Notes: generated by a model from the letters alone, not told the origin. 64,000 nt of DNA from Marasmitruncus massiliensis (GCF_900186535.1 NZ_FYDE01000005.1:224895-288894), one strand, 5' to 3'. Positions 24,154-33,205 are shown, counted from the first letter of the stretch. Numbers and translations: made by a program.

Positions 24154-24171
24154 AATTACATCAATTACAAA
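24152..24171. promoter_or_regulatory. Shared operator, copy 2
   Basis: GTAATTACATCAATTAC is an inverted repeat of GTAATT around ACATC. It matches the copy at 23374-23393 over 19 identical bases and has the same position relative to the -10 box. Confidence 0.65.
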
Positions 24172-24186
24172 ATTGGAGGTTCACCG

Positions 24187-24909
24187 ATGGAACTAAAAAA
24201 TATATTTCCCACTTTCAACGCAATGTGGGTGCGATGGTCAGCCTATGAAATAGCAGATGTTCTGAACGGTCGCTATATTATGCCCACTGCTGATGCCACT
24301 GCAATTCCATACAGCAGCACCGAAAGCTTGCAGGAGCTACTGACGGATGCTCTAAACCTTGGCAAGGCTGTCTATCAGAAATCGGACGACGTAGAGCATG
24401 TCTGTCTTGCTTTTGTGCAGAAGCATGGCTTGCTTGGATTACACAAAAGTAGCGGCAGCCGAGTGTTTCCGCTGAAAGGCGGGAATGTTTCCCCTGCTCG
24501 CAAGGAACATAGCAGTCAGGAATACGGCGAGGAACCCGGCCATTTTACAGCGGAGTTTCAAAAGCTGTATCTGCATTTTCTCTCCACCAGAGGAGAACTG
24601 CCGACGCAGCTGTCAAAGCATCTGCAAGCCGACCTTGCAACACTGACCACTCAGCCTATCCCCAGCGGGTTAAGCTACCGCCTGACTGCTACCTGCCCGC
24701 CGCAAATGGCGTGGCAGCCGGACGATCTGATTGATGTGCTGTACCTTGCCTATGGGCTGGCAGTGACTGATACTGCCACACCGCTCAAGGTCTGCAAAAA
24801 TTGCGGTACGGTATATTTCAATCCCCACCAGAAAAGCGAGTTTTGCAGCGTGAAGTGTAGGAATTACTTTAATGTAAAGGTGTTTCGGGAGAAAACAACA
24901 AGTAAATAG
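24187..24909 (+). CDS. Hypothetical protein with a C-terminal zinc ribbon
   Basis: A 240-residue protein. The first 190 residues are not recognised. The C terminus has a four-cysteine zinc site, VCKNCGTVYFNPHQKSEFCS followed by VKCRNYF, of the type found in CGNR-like and DUF6076-like proteins. That fold suggests nucleic-acid binding. It has its own promoter with the same operator as the sigma-like gene and an AGGTTCACC-type ribosome site. It lies upstream of the helicase operon, separated from it by a promoter and a hairpin. Confidence 0.6.
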   Translation: MELKNIFPTFNAMWVRWSAYEIADVLNGRYIMPTADATAIPYSSTESLQELLTDALNLGKAVYQKSDDVEHVCLAFVQKHGLLGLHKSSGSRVFPLKGGNVSPARKEHSSQEYGEEPGHFTAEFQKLYLHFLSTRGELPTQLSKHLQADLATLTTQPIPSGLSYRLTATCPPQMAWQPDDLIDVLYLAYGLAVTDTATPLKVCKNCGTVYFNPHQKSEFCSVKCRNYFNVKVFREKTTSK

Positions 24910-24943
24910 AATTGCATTATTCATGCGAACACATTATTAGCTG

Positions 24944-24972
24944 TTGCCTTCATTGCCTGAATGTGGTAAAAT
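24944..24972 (+). promoter_or_regulatory. Candidate promoter of the nuclease-helicase operon
   Basis: TTGCCT, 17 bases, TAAAAT. A hairpin with a short T tract (25029-25054) lies between it and the first gene at 25088, so it may give an attenuated transcript. Confidence 0.45.
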
Positions 24973-25028
24973 AATATACAACACTGTCGAAATCCGTTGT
25001 TGTGATTGGCAGAAATGATGAAATGTTA

Positions 25029-25054
25029 GACCTGCCACCTTGGCAGGTCTTTGT
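25029..25054 (+). terminator. Terminator or attenuator upstream of the helicase operon
   Basis: GACCTGCC and GGCAGGTC arms around a five-base loop, then TTTGTTT. It may end transcription from the zinc-ribbon gene or act as a leader attenuator. Confidence 0.6.
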
Positions 25055-25087
25055 TTATATCAAAGCAGAGAAAGCGAGCATGTTCCC

Positions 25088-25291
25088 ATGGCTGTTAGCT
25101 ATAAAAAATTGTGGAAGCTACCGATTGATAGAGATTTAATAAAAAAAGAACTGTGCCGCCTTTCCACTATCAGCACTGTCACAGTCACCAAAATGGACAA
25201 GGGTGGATATGTTTCCACCGAGGTTTTGAAGAAAATCTGTAAAGCACGGAACAGTAAGGTGGAGGACATTATGGAGATTACGGAGGGATAA
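25088..25291 (+). CDS. Cro/CI-type regulator leading the helicase operon
   Basis: A 67-residue HTH protein beginning MAVSYKKLWKLPIDRDLIKK, with TVTKMDKGGYVSTEVLKKIC as the recognition region and KVEDIMEI at the end. It matches short HTH proteins of the HTH_26 type common on clostridial mobile elements. An in-frame start 48 bases upstream exists, but the family form begins at the MAVSYKKLWK ATG. Its stop codon is three bases from the helicase start, so it is cotranscribed and probably controls the operon. Confidence 0.78.
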   Translation: MAVSYKKLWKLPIDRDLIKKELCRLSTISTVTVTKMDKGGYVSTEVLKKICKARNSKVEDIMEITEG

Positions 25292-25294
25292 ATC

Positions 25295-28200
25295 ATGCTG
25301 AAAAACGGCCTTTATGAGCAGGTTATCAACAAAGAGATACATACCGAGCTTTCAGAATTAACCGACAAGCTCTCCCAAACTGGGGCCATCGACAAGGCGG
25401 AGTCCTCAAAGATTTTAGCACAGTATATCACCGATATTATCCAAAAGGGTTTTGATAACGTTCGAGATAATGGCGGTGACACCCCTGCTCAAATTGACCT
25501 TGCCAATAAAATTGTAACCACAATTATAAACGAAACAAAAGAAGCTGACTTTGACACGCTGAAAATTCACGAGCGTGCCGAGCAGCTTCTTGCGCTTTTA
25601 GACAGGAAAAATAGTGTGCTTGCTTTAAACGAAAAGGCAAACATTATCCGTCCCGAAACCTCCATTGCCCAAAGCAGTTTGTTTACAGGAGCCATTCACG
25701 AACCTCAAATGTTCAGCGAACTAAAAAAGGAAATTGTATCTGCAAACAAGATTGATATGCTGGTGAGCTTTATCAAGTGGAGTGGCTTGCGCCTGATTAT
25801 AGAGGAGCTTTCGGAATTTACTAAAAACGGCGGTGAGCTTCGCATCATCACCACATCTTATATGGGTGCTACCGATGTAAAAGCAGTCGAGGAACTTCGC
25901 AAACTCCCAAATACGCAAATCAAGGTGAGCTACAACACCAAAAGCACCAGACTGCATGCCAAAACCTATGTGTTTTATCGAGATACAGGCTTTACAACTG
26001 CCTATGTAGGTTCTTCCAACCTCTCAAACGTGGCAATTTCCAGCGGTCTGGAGTGGAACGTTAAGGTGACGAGAAAGGATTTACCCGAAACTATCGAGAA
26101 AATCAAAGCCACCTTTGACAGCTATTGGAACAGCAGCGAGTTTGAATATTATGCCGAGAATCAACGGGAACGGCTTGCCAGAGCCTTAAAGGCAGAAAAA
26201 TATTTTGACAGCAACAGCGAGGTGACGTTCACTTTTGATGTTACACCCTATTCCTACCAGCAGGAGATTTTGGATCAATTAGAGGCAGAACGTACGGTTA
26301 GAGGCTACTACAAAAATTTGGTGGTGGCAGCAACTGGAACCGGAAAAACGGTCATTTCCGCCTTTGATTACAAGCGCTTTTGTAAGCAAAATCAAGGGAA
26401 GACGTGCAGATTGCTGTTTGTGGCACATCGAGAAGAAATCCTAAAGCAAAGTATGTATACTTTCCGTGGGGTACTTAAGGATCACAACTTTGGTGAAATG
26501 TTTGTGGGTGGCCATAAGCCCGAGCGGATTGATTACCTCTTTGTGTCTATTCAAACTCTCAATTCCTCGGAATTTTGGGACAAAACCTCTGCGAGTTATT
26601 ACGATTACATTGTAGTAGATGAGTTTCACCATGCCGCCGCACCCAGCTATCAAAAGCTGCTGACCTATTACCAGCCCAAACTTTTGTTGGGGCTGACCGC
26701 TACTCCCGAGCGTATGGACGGCAAAAGTATTTTGGAATACTTTGACCACCGCATTGCAGCGGAAATCCGTCTGCCAGAAGCCATCGACCGTAAGCTCCTT
26801 TGTCCATTCCAATATTTCGGTGTCACCGACAATGTGGACTTGGACACGCTGAAATGGGTGCGTGGCGGGTATGACAAGAAGGAGCTCACTAATTTGTACA
26901 CCATCAGTGGTGCCGTGGCAAACCGCCGGGCGGATATGGTAATTTCCTCAATTTTGAAATATGTTACTGACCTTGACGAGGTGAAGGGTCTGGGCTTCTG
27001 CGTTGGGGTGGAGCACGCACAATTCATGAGTGATTATTTTAATGCCCACAACATTCCCTCTATATACTTAACTGGAAATTCGCCGGACGAGGATCGAAAC
27101 ACCGCTAAGAAAAGTTTGGTAAGTGGCAAGGTTCGCTTTATTTTCGTGGTAGATTTGTACAACGAGGGAGTGGACATTCCCGAGGTGAATACCGTACTGT
27201 TCCTGCGTCCCACAGAGTCGCTGACGGTGTTTTTGCAACAGCTTGGTCGTGGTCTTCGCCTGTCAGAAAAAAAGGAATGTTTGACGGTGCTGGACTTCAT
27301 CGGGCAGGCGAACCGAAAGTATCACTTCGAGGATAAGTTTGCGGCACTGCTGTCCAATTCCACCAAAAGCGTGCAAAGGGAAATCAAAGACGGCTTTGTT
27401 TCCGTGCCAAAGGGCTGCTACATTCAGTTGGAGCGGAAGGCACAGCGATATATTTTGGATAATATTCGTGCCTCCTTTGGCGCAAGGGCCGGACTGGTTT
27501 CTCGCATTGCAACCTTTACCGAGGATAGTGGCTTGACACTGAATTTACAGAACTTCTTGGACTATTATCATCTGGACATTCGCACAATTTACGCACGAGA
27601 TAACTTCTCGCGGCTTTGCGTGCTGGCAGGGGTCAAGGACGATTTCCAAGAGGAAATAGAGGAAACCCTAACCAAAGCCTTTGCACGGTTTGCATGCGTG
27701 GACTCTCGCCGATGGATTGGGTTTTTGCTAAAAATATTTAGCGCCGAGCAAACAGCGTTTTCTCCGCTGGACAAGCGAATGTTGCAAATGCTCCAATTCA
27801 CCGTGTGGCAAAAATCCATTGAAGAATGCGGCTTTTCCTCTCTGATGGACGGTGTAAATGCAATTAAGCTTTGCCCAACCTTGTGCGGTGAGCTGCTGGA
27901 GGTGCTGAATTATAATTACAACCGGATTAATTTTATCGACGAGCCGGTGGACATCGGCTTTGACTGCCCGCTGGATTTGCATTGCACCTACACGAGGGAT
28001 CAGATATTGGTGGCAATGGACTTTATGAAGCCCAATACTGTGCGTGAGGGTGTGAAATATCTGAGCGATAAAAAGGCGGACATTTTCTTTATTACGCTTA
28101 ACAAATCGGATAAGGACTACTCGCCAACTACCATGTACCACGATTATTCCATTAACAGTGAGCTGTTTCATTGGCAGAGCCAAAGCACCACAGCAGACAG

Positions 28201-28435
28201 CTCTGCCACAGGCAAGCGATACATTGGACATCGGCAAATGGGCAATCACATTTTACTGTTTGTCCGAGAGTTTAAGGTGGATGGAGTGAGTGGCACTGCC
28301 GGAAGCTATACCTATCTTGGCAAGGCCAGCTATCTGTCCCACGAGGGCTCAAAGCCCATGAATATCACATGGAAGCTGGAGCGTCCAATCCCCGCAAAAT
28401 TCTTGAAGAAAACAAATAAATTAGTGGTGGGGTAA
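25295..28435 (+). CDS. PLD-nuclease/superfamily-2 helicase fusion protein (DUF3427-type)
   Basis: A 1046-residue protein. A phospholipase-D-like nuclease domain lies near residues 125-290, with HAKTYVFYRDTG near 220 and GSSNLS. A DEAD/DEAH-like helicase follows: Walker A AATGTGKTVISAF near 346, DEFHH near 441, GLTATPER near 466 and QLGRGLRLS near 648. The C-terminal 350 residues match the pattern of DUF3427-type helicases. Such proteins act on nucleic acids and often occur in defence islands. One PLD motif is seen; a second copy or a dimer would be needed for cleavage. It overlaps the next gene by one base (TAATG). Confidence 0.85.
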   Translation: MLKNGLYEQVINKEIHTELSELTDKLSQTGAIDKAESSKILAQYITDIIQKGFDNVRDNGGDTPAQIDLANKIVTTIINETKEADFDTLKIHERAEQLLALLDRKNSVLALNEKANIIRPETSIAQSSLFTGAIHEPQMFSELKKEIVSANKIDMLVSFIKWSGLRLIIEELSEFTKNGGELRIITTSYMGATDVKAVEELRKLPNTQIKVSYNTKSTRLHAKTYVFYRDTGFTTAYVGSSNLSNVAISSGLEWNVKVTRKDLPETIEKIKATFDSYWNSSEFEYYAENQRERLARALKAEKYFDSNSEVTFTFDVTPYSYQQEILDQLEAERTVRGYYKNLVVAATGTGKTVISAFDYKRFCKQNQGKTCRLLFVAHREEILKQSMYTFRGVLKDHNFGEMFVGGHKPERIDYLFVSIQTLNSSEFWDKTSASYYDYIVVDEFHHAAAPSYQKLLTYYQPKLLLGLTATPERMDGKSILEYFDHRIAAEIRLPEAIDRKLLCPFQYFGVTDNVDLDTLKWVRGGYDKKELTNLYTISGAVANRRADMVISSILKYVTDLDEVKGLGFCVGVEHAQFMSDYFNAHNIPSIYLTGNSPDEDRNTAKKSLVSGKVRFIFVVDLYNEGVDIPEVNTVLFLRPTESLTVFLQQLGRGLRLSEKKECLTVLDFIGQANRKYHFEDKFAALLSNSTKSVQREIKDGFVSVPKGCYIQLERKAQRYILDNIRASFGARAGLVSRIATFTEDSGLTLNLQNFLDYYHLDIRTIYARDNFSRLCVLAGVKDDFQEEIEETLTKAFARFACVDSRRWIGFLLKIFSAEQTAFSPLDKRMLQMLQFTVWQKSIEECGFSSLMDGVNAIKLCPTLCGELLEVLNYNYNRINFIDEPVDIGFDCPLDLHCTYTRDQILVAMDFMKPNTVREGVKYLSDKKADIFFITLNKSDKDYSPTTMYHDYSINSELFHWQSQSTTADSSATGKRYIGHRQMGNHILLFVREFKVDGVSGTAGSYTYLGKASYLSHEGSKPMNITWKLERPIPAKFLKKTNKLVVG

Positions 28436-28737
28436 TGAAACAATTGGAACAGGAATTTGAACAAGAGTTGCAAAGGAAAATGCGAACAGCAAAGAACGAG
28501 TGTAAGTATAATCCTACGTATTTCAATCAAATGCTGGCTGAATATGGTGGCGTCGGCACCACAAAAAGACTGATTCAAAAAGGAATAACAACAGGAAACC
28601 CTTCGGATGGATACACAACACTTCTTTTGATGGGAAGATTGGATCTAACCATGGAGGATTCCGTCGTTGAAGATAAATACAAGGCAATGTTTGAGCAAAC
28701 TGAAGTTGAATATTGCCGAAAACTATTAGGGAGATAA
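28435..28737 (+). CDS. Small conserved helicase-associated protein
   Basis: A 100-residue protein with a charged helical start (MKQLEQEFEQELQRKMRTAK). The C-terminal half contains YTTLLLMGRLDLTMEDSVVE and FEQTEVEYCRKLLG. Segments like the latter occur at the ends of many nuclease- or helicase-linked proteins (recalled, family name not certain). Start and stop codons overlap the helicase gene (TAATG), so it is probably made in step with it and may be a partner subunit. Confidence 0.65.
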   Translation: MKQLEQEFEQELQRKMRTAKNECKYNPTYFNQMLAEYGGVGTTKRLIQKGITTGNPSDGYTTLLLMGRLDLTMEDSVVEDKYKAMFEQTEVEYCRKLLGR

Positions 28738-28739
28738 AT

Positions 28740-29132
28740 ATGACCGAAGTAGTAGCAGCCCTTATTTGGGATAAGGATCAATTTTTAATCTGCCAACGAC
28801 CTGCCAATAAAGCGAGAGCACTTTTGTGGGAGTTTGTTGGTGGCAAGGTAGAATCTCTGGAAACGAAGGAACAGGCACTGGTGCGTGAGTGTCGGGAGGA
28901 ACTGGATATCACACTTTCTGTTGGCGATATATTCATGGATGTTATCCACGAATACCCCGACATTACTGTGCATCTTACATTATTTCATGCCAAAATTGCC
29001 GATGGTACACCGAGGCTACTGGAGCATAACGATTTGAAATGGATTAATGTATCTGAAATTGATAAGTTCAGCTTCTGCCCCGCAGATGTTGAGATTTTAA
29101 GGAGGCTCAAGGATGAGTACCAAAATATATAA
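28740..29132 (+). CDS. NUDIX hydrolase (MutT-like)
   Basis: A 130-residue NUDIX protein. The box reads GGKVESLETKEQALVRECRE followed by EL, matching G-x5-E-x7-REUxEE-x-U except for small changes. The remainder (LIWDKDQFLICQRPANKARA, and a C-terminal FCPADVEILRRL) is like 8-oxo-dGTP diphosphatases. It would hydrolyse a nucleoside diphosphate derivative; the substrate is unknown. Its end overlaps the next gene by 20 bases. Placement between helicase genes suggests nucleotide-signal control within the operon (inference). Confidence 0.85.
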   Translation: MTEVVAALIWDKDQFLICQRPANKARALLWEFVGGKVESLETKEQALVRECREELDITLSVGDIFMDVIHEYPDITVHLTLFHAKIADGTPRLLEHNDLKWINVSEIDKFSFCPADVEILRRLKDEYQNI

Positions 29133-29433
29133 CAAGCTCGTGCGTGACCGCATTCCTGAAATAATCGAGGCTGACGGCAAAACCTGCGTGATGGAGGTTT
29201 TATCGGGTGATGCCTACATCAAAATGCTGGATGCAAAGCTTCATGAGGAGTTAACAGAGTATCAGGTTAGCAAGGAAATTGAGGAGCTTGCAGATTTACT
29301 TGAAGTCATTCAAGCTGTCGTCAAAGCTCGAGGATACTCGCTTGAGGATCTGGAACGGATTCGCCATGAAAAAGCGGACAAGCGAGGTGGATTCGAGAAA
29401 AGAATATTGCTAAAAGAGGTTAGAGTGAAGTAG
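29113..29433 (+). CDS. MazG-like nucleotide pyrophosphohydrolase
   Basis: A 106-residue all-helical protein of the MazG/phosphoribosyl-ATP pyrophosphatase-like group. It starts YNKLVRDRIPEIIEADGK, and the metal-binding core has KLHEELTEYQVSKEIEELAD followed by LLEVIQAVV, with the paired acidic residues of this family. It would cleave an NTP or modified nucleotide to the monophosphate. AAGGAGG lies upstream of its ATG inside the NUDIX gene. Two nucleotide hydrolases side by side in a helicase operon are unusual. Confidence 0.82.
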   Translation: MSTKIYNKLVRDRIPEIIEADGKTCVMEVLSGDAYIKMLDAKLHEELTEYQVSKEIEELADLLEVIQAVVKARGYSLEDLERIRHEKADKRGGFEKRILLKEVRVK

Positions 29434-29435
29434 AT

Positions 29436-29768
29436 ATGGACATTACAAGAGCAAAAGAGCTACTTACCGGACTTGCAGATGGTGTAAATCCGCTCACCGG
29501 AGAATTACTTCCCGATGACTGCATTTGTAATCAAGCGGAGATCGTCAGAGCGCTTCACGTAATTCTAAGTGAACTATCTCCTCAAGCAAAAAAAGAACGC
29601 TCTTTACCTGCAAATGCCGGAAAACCATGGACAGAGATAGAGGAAAACAAGTTGGCGGACGAATTTGATTTGGGAATGAAATTGTCTGTAATTGCAAAGG
29701 AACACAGTCGAACCAGAGGGGCTATCGAAGGGCGATTGTTCCGAATGGGGAGAATTGAAAGAAAATGA
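29436..29768 (+). CDS. DNA-binding protein with a C-terminal HTH
   Basis: A 110-residue protein. The N-terminal half (MDITRAKELLTGLADGVNPL, later LPDDCICNQAEIVRALHVIL) occurs in proteins next to helicases and topoisomerases in Firmicutes (recalled). The C-terminal half is a Myb/SANT-like HTH: AGKPWTEIEENKLADEFDLG, then KLSVIAKEHSRTRGAIEGRL. Two bases separate it from the MazG-like gene. It may guide the operon's nucleases to DNA or regulate the operon. Confidence 0.7.
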   Translation: MDITRAKELLTGLADGVNPLTGELLPDDCICNQAEIVRALHVILSELSPQAKKERSLPANAGKPWTEIEENKLADEFDLGMKLSVIAKEHSRTRGAIEGRLFRMGRIERK

Positions 29769-29778
29769 GGTGACCACC

Positions 29779-32049
29779 ATGCCGACTTACCGTAGTGCCT
29801 CGGGTAGCAGTGCCGAGGATCTATTTATCGACATCTTTTCTGATGCCTTCGGTGCGGAAAAGGCAGGTTTTCTTTATTCTCAATACCCATTTTACGATAT
29901 TTACCAGAACAGCCGCTTTGCGGATTTCGTGGTGGAAACCGGACTTCGTCGTGTTGCGATTGAGGTAGACGACGAGGCGAGCCACAACAAAAACATCATC
30001 GCCGAAAACAAATTTTATGACTATCTGTTAAAGCAAAACAGCATGGTGCATTTGGGCTGGGATGTGTACCGCTTCGCGGTGAAGCAAATGCAGGTACAGC
30101 CTGACCGCATCAAGGATGAATTGCGTGTGTTTCTGGGTACCTACCCCAAATTCAAGGAGATTGAGGACTATCTCCCGACCCAGAGAGTCAAGGCAGTGGA
30201 CGCTGTCAATTTGGAGCTGAAGCAGCACCAAAAGGCTGCGTTGCAATCGCTGCATGAAATGCGTGCAAACAGCGAAACTATCGGGCTTTTGTACCACGCA
30301 ACGGGCACGGGAAAGACCGTTACCGCCGCGATGGATGCCAAAAGCTGCGGTGGCAGAGTACTGTTTCTTGCCCACACGGTGGAGTTGGTGGAGCAGGCAG
30401 CGGCAACATTCCGCAAGCTGTGGAGTAAGGTCACGGTGGGGCGCTATGTAGACAGTATCAAGCAACCCAACGCCCATGTAGTCTGCGGCAGTATTCAGAG
30501 CGTTGCACTCCATCTGGAGCAATTCAAAGACGATGCTTTTGATTATCTCATCATTGATGAAGCACATCATGCGGCGGCGGACACTTATCAAAAGGTGCTC
30601 AGCTACTTTAAGCCGAAATTCACTTTGGGTCTTACGGCAACCCCAGAACGCACCGACGACAACACGGTTATCTTGGATATTTTCAAGAAAACCGCCCATA
30701 AATTAGACATTCAAACAGCGGTGGAAATCGGCGAGCTGGTGCCTGTCCGCTGTATTCGCATACATACCAACATCGACCTCACCAAGGTTCGATTCAACTC
30801 CATTCAATATAATATTCGGGATTTGGAGAGTAAAATCTATGTTCCAGAGCGAAATCGCCTCATTGTAGAAACATGGCTGTCCTATGTAAAAAACAAGCGA
30901 ACTGTCATTTTCTGTGCCAGCGTGAATCACGCAGAAGAAATCTCCGCTCTGTTTGTTTCTGCAAATGTTGAGGCGATGGCGGTTTCAGGAAGCATGAAAT
31001 CCAGCGAACGCCAGGAGCATTTGGAGAAATTTGCAACAGGCGAAATCAAGGTGCTTTGTGCCTGCGATTTACTCAACGAAGGTTGGGACTGCCCCGAAAC
31101 CAAGGTCCTGTTCATGGCTCGCCCCACCATGTCCAAAGTGCTGTACACCCAGCAGCTGGGTCGAGGTATGCGACTTTCCGAGAACAAAGAAAGTCTGATG
31201 GTTTTCGACTTTGTAGACAATGCAAGCCAGTACAATATGCCACAATCGTTGCACCGCCTGTTCCGCTTGAAGGACTATCGCCCCGGTGCGTTGGTACTGG
31301 CACCCGCAACACAGAAAACCGCACAGGAAGGCTTGTACGCCCGAGGTGAGCGACCAGACGCGCTGATTGATTATCCGGTGGATGCCACCGACTATGAGCT
31401 GGTGGATATTTTCAACTGGCAGGAGGAAGCGGCAGGAATGATATCCCAGATGGAGTTTGTCCGTCGTGTGGATGTGCAGAGCGAAACCATTGAACGCTAT
31501 GTCCGTGAGGGCAAAATTGTACCGGATTTGCTGGTACCCATGAGCGAGCATCGCACCTTCAAATACTTCAAAGAGGAAACCTTGACACAGCATGCCGAAA
31601 AATTTGGCTGGCAACTCATCACCGATGATAACCGTAAGGACTTGTTTTTAGACATGGTAAGGCAGATGGATATGAGCTATTCCTACAAGCCGGTGCTACT
31701 GAAAGCAGTTTTGCTTTATGCGGATGATAAGGGCAGAATCAAGCTTTCCGACATTGTCTCGTATTTCCGTGCCTTCTACGAAAATCGCCGCAGTAGCGGA
31801 CTTGTGGTGGAGAAGAAAAATAGCATTTTTATCAAGGGTAGTTATACTGACAAGGAAGCTGAGCGAAATATTCTCGCCAATCCGTTCAAGCGATTTGAGG
31901 ATATGGATATGCTCCGCCACACCAAAACACTGGGTATCGTCGAGGTGGATAGCAGCGTGTGGAAACGGTTGAGCAAAGAGGATAAGACAGAAATACTGCG
32001 TGTGTGCGAGGAAAAATTAGAGGGGTACTATCAAAGATTTGAGAAATAG
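29779..32049 (+). CDS. Nuclease/superfamily-2 helicase fusion protein
   Basis: A 756-residue protein, last in the operon. The N-terminal 110 residues look like a restriction-type (Vsr/DUF559-like) nuclease: SAEDLFIDIFSDAFG, RFADFVVETG near 48 and VAIEVDDEASH near 60, giving E, D and ExD acidic positions. The helicase core follows, with ATGTGKTVTAAM near 174, IIDEAHHAAAD near 258, GLTATPERTD and QLGRGMRLSE near 458. The C-terminal 200 residues are not recognised. It differs from the first helicase mainly in its nuclease domain. The ATG at 29779 has GAGGTGA upstream. Confidence 0.82.
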   Translation: MPTYRSASGSSAEDLFIDIFSDAFGAEKAGFLYSQYPFYDIYQNSRFADFVVETGLRRVAIEVDDEASHNKNIIAENKFYDYLLKQNSMVHLGWDVYRFAVKQMQVQPDRIKDELRVFLGTYPKFKEIEDYLPTQRVKAVDAVNLELKQHQKAALQSLHEMRANSETIGLLYHATGTGKTVTAAMDAKSCGGRVLFLAHTVELVEQAAATFRKLWSKVTVGRYVDSIKQPNAHVVCGSIQSVALHLEQFKDDAFDYLIIDEAHHAAADTYQKVLSYFKPKFTLGLTATPERTDDNTVILDIFKKTAHKLDIQTAVEIGELVPVRCIRIHTNIDLTKVRFNSIQYNIRDLESKIYVPERNRLIVETWLSYVKNKRTVIFCASVNHAEEISALFVSANVEAMAVSGSMKSSERQEHLEKFATGEIKVLCACDLLNEGWDCPETKVLFMARPTMSKVLYTQQLGRGMRLSENKESLMVFDFVDNASQYNMPQSLHRLFRLKDYRPGALVLAPATQKTAQEGLYARGERPDALIDYPVDATDYELVDIFNWQEEAAGMISQMEFVRRVDVQSETIERYVREGKIVPDLLVPMSEHRTFKYFKEETLTQHAEKFGWQLITDDNRKDLFLDMVRQMDMSYSYKPVLLKAVLLYADDKGRIKLSDIVSYFRAFYENRRSSGLVVEKKNSIFIKGSYTDKEAERNILANPFKRFEDMDMLRHTKTLGIVEVDSSVWKRLSKEDKTEILRVCEEKLEGYYQRFEK

Positions 32050-32287
32050 CCCTTGATAGTATATTTAGCAAAGGAGTCCCCTGGTAAAATAATTGGTGAA
32101 ACCTATTTAATTATAGTCCAAATGGTAGACTTAGGAAGGGAATTCGTATGGTAACGATTTATACCCATTGAAAGACTAACTATGTTGAGTCGACTCATCC
32201 GCATCATTAAAAGTTCTTTATCTTCTTTTGGTAGCTATTCCCCTCATCTTGTGGTATTGTGTGTCACTAAGAAGGAGGCGATACACA

Positions 32288-32611
32288 ATGAAAACCATTT
32301 TAGAGGAGCTGTACGACAGCTACAACAATTTCATCCCCGACACTGCAGCGCAAGCTGAAGTTGACAATGCGCACCAAGCGCTGATCCGCAGTTTGGAAAA
32401 ACCGGAGCGAAAGCTGGTGCTGCGCATCATTGATAACAAGGATTTGATTGCCGGGGCTCGTGCCAGAGAAAGCTTTGAATGTGGATTCTGGCTTGCGTGG
32501 CGGTTATGCGCACAGTTGAATATGATTGACAACGGTCGTTTGCTTGAGCAGCAGTTCAATGCAGGCGGCCGTTTTGTTATGGAACAGGAGGAATCCGGAG
32601 ATGAAAGCTAA
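32288..32611 (+). CDS. DUF6809-family protein
   Basis: A 107-residue protein that looks like DUF6809 members: MKTILEELYDSYNNFIPDTA, a helical middle, and ECGFWLAWRLCAQLN near residue 62. These are common small proteins on clostridial ICEs; the function is unknown. AAGGAGG lies eight bases before the ATG. It overlaps the following DUF6550-like gene by 11 bases. The 238-base gap before it shows no gene. Confidence 0.75.
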   Translation: MKTILEELYDSYNNFIPDTAAQAEVDNAHQALIRSLEKPERKLVLRIIDNKDLIAGARARESFECGFWLAWRLCAQLNMIDNGRLLEQQFNAGGRFVMEQEESGDES

Positions 32612-33140
32612 AATCGTATTCTTCACGAGCGTTACCTGTGCCATTTTGCTGGCAACGCAAATTGGAAAACCGCAGCAGGCAATTCTAAAACCATCGTGCA
32701 TCCAGCCGAGCATCCCTCAATTTTCTGAGTGCTTAATTTCTGACTTTCCCACAATGGATAAAGGGCAAGCGGACAAGGAATTTCCCCATAGGCCAGTTAC
32801 ACCTCCCCAAGGAGTTGAGATGCCAAAAACGAGTGTAGGCTCCGAGGAAATCGCAAAAACAAGCACTCAGGCAAAGCCTTTTTTTAAGCCACCAGCCAAG
32901 GAAGTCACATTACCGCAAAACGATCAAATCACTACACCTAAAATGGGCGACACCCGTGTGGTAAACGGACAAAAGCAATGCTACTTCTTAGGCTTCGGCT
33001 GAATAGATGATAACGATGAACCGAATGAATGCATCTATGCCGAGGACATGTGCGAAAACGGCAACAAGATCGGTAGCATGGGTGGTGGCACCTTGGTGGA
33101 TGGCGATGGTGACATCAATAAAATGGTTGGCACCATGTAA
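32601..33140 (+). pseudogene. DUF6550-like gene with an in-frame TGA
   Basis: The frame starts MKAKIVFFTSVTCAILLATQ (a membrane or signal helix) and runs through a Pro-rich linker to KQCYFLGFG. There a TGA stop lies at 33000-33002. The same frame then continues with IDDNDEPNECIYAEDM and TLVDGDGDINKMVGTM to a normal stop at 33140. In DUF6550 relatives I recall tryptophan at this place (GFGWI), so a TGG to TGA change is likely. The protein would lose its last 45 residues. Either it is a fresh pseudogene or the stop is read through. Confidence 0.75.
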
Positions 33141-33205
33141 TCTTTAGATAAAAGTGACCAAGACGTAAAGTTAATAGAAGCCCCATAACTAAAGGGCTCT
33201 TGGTA

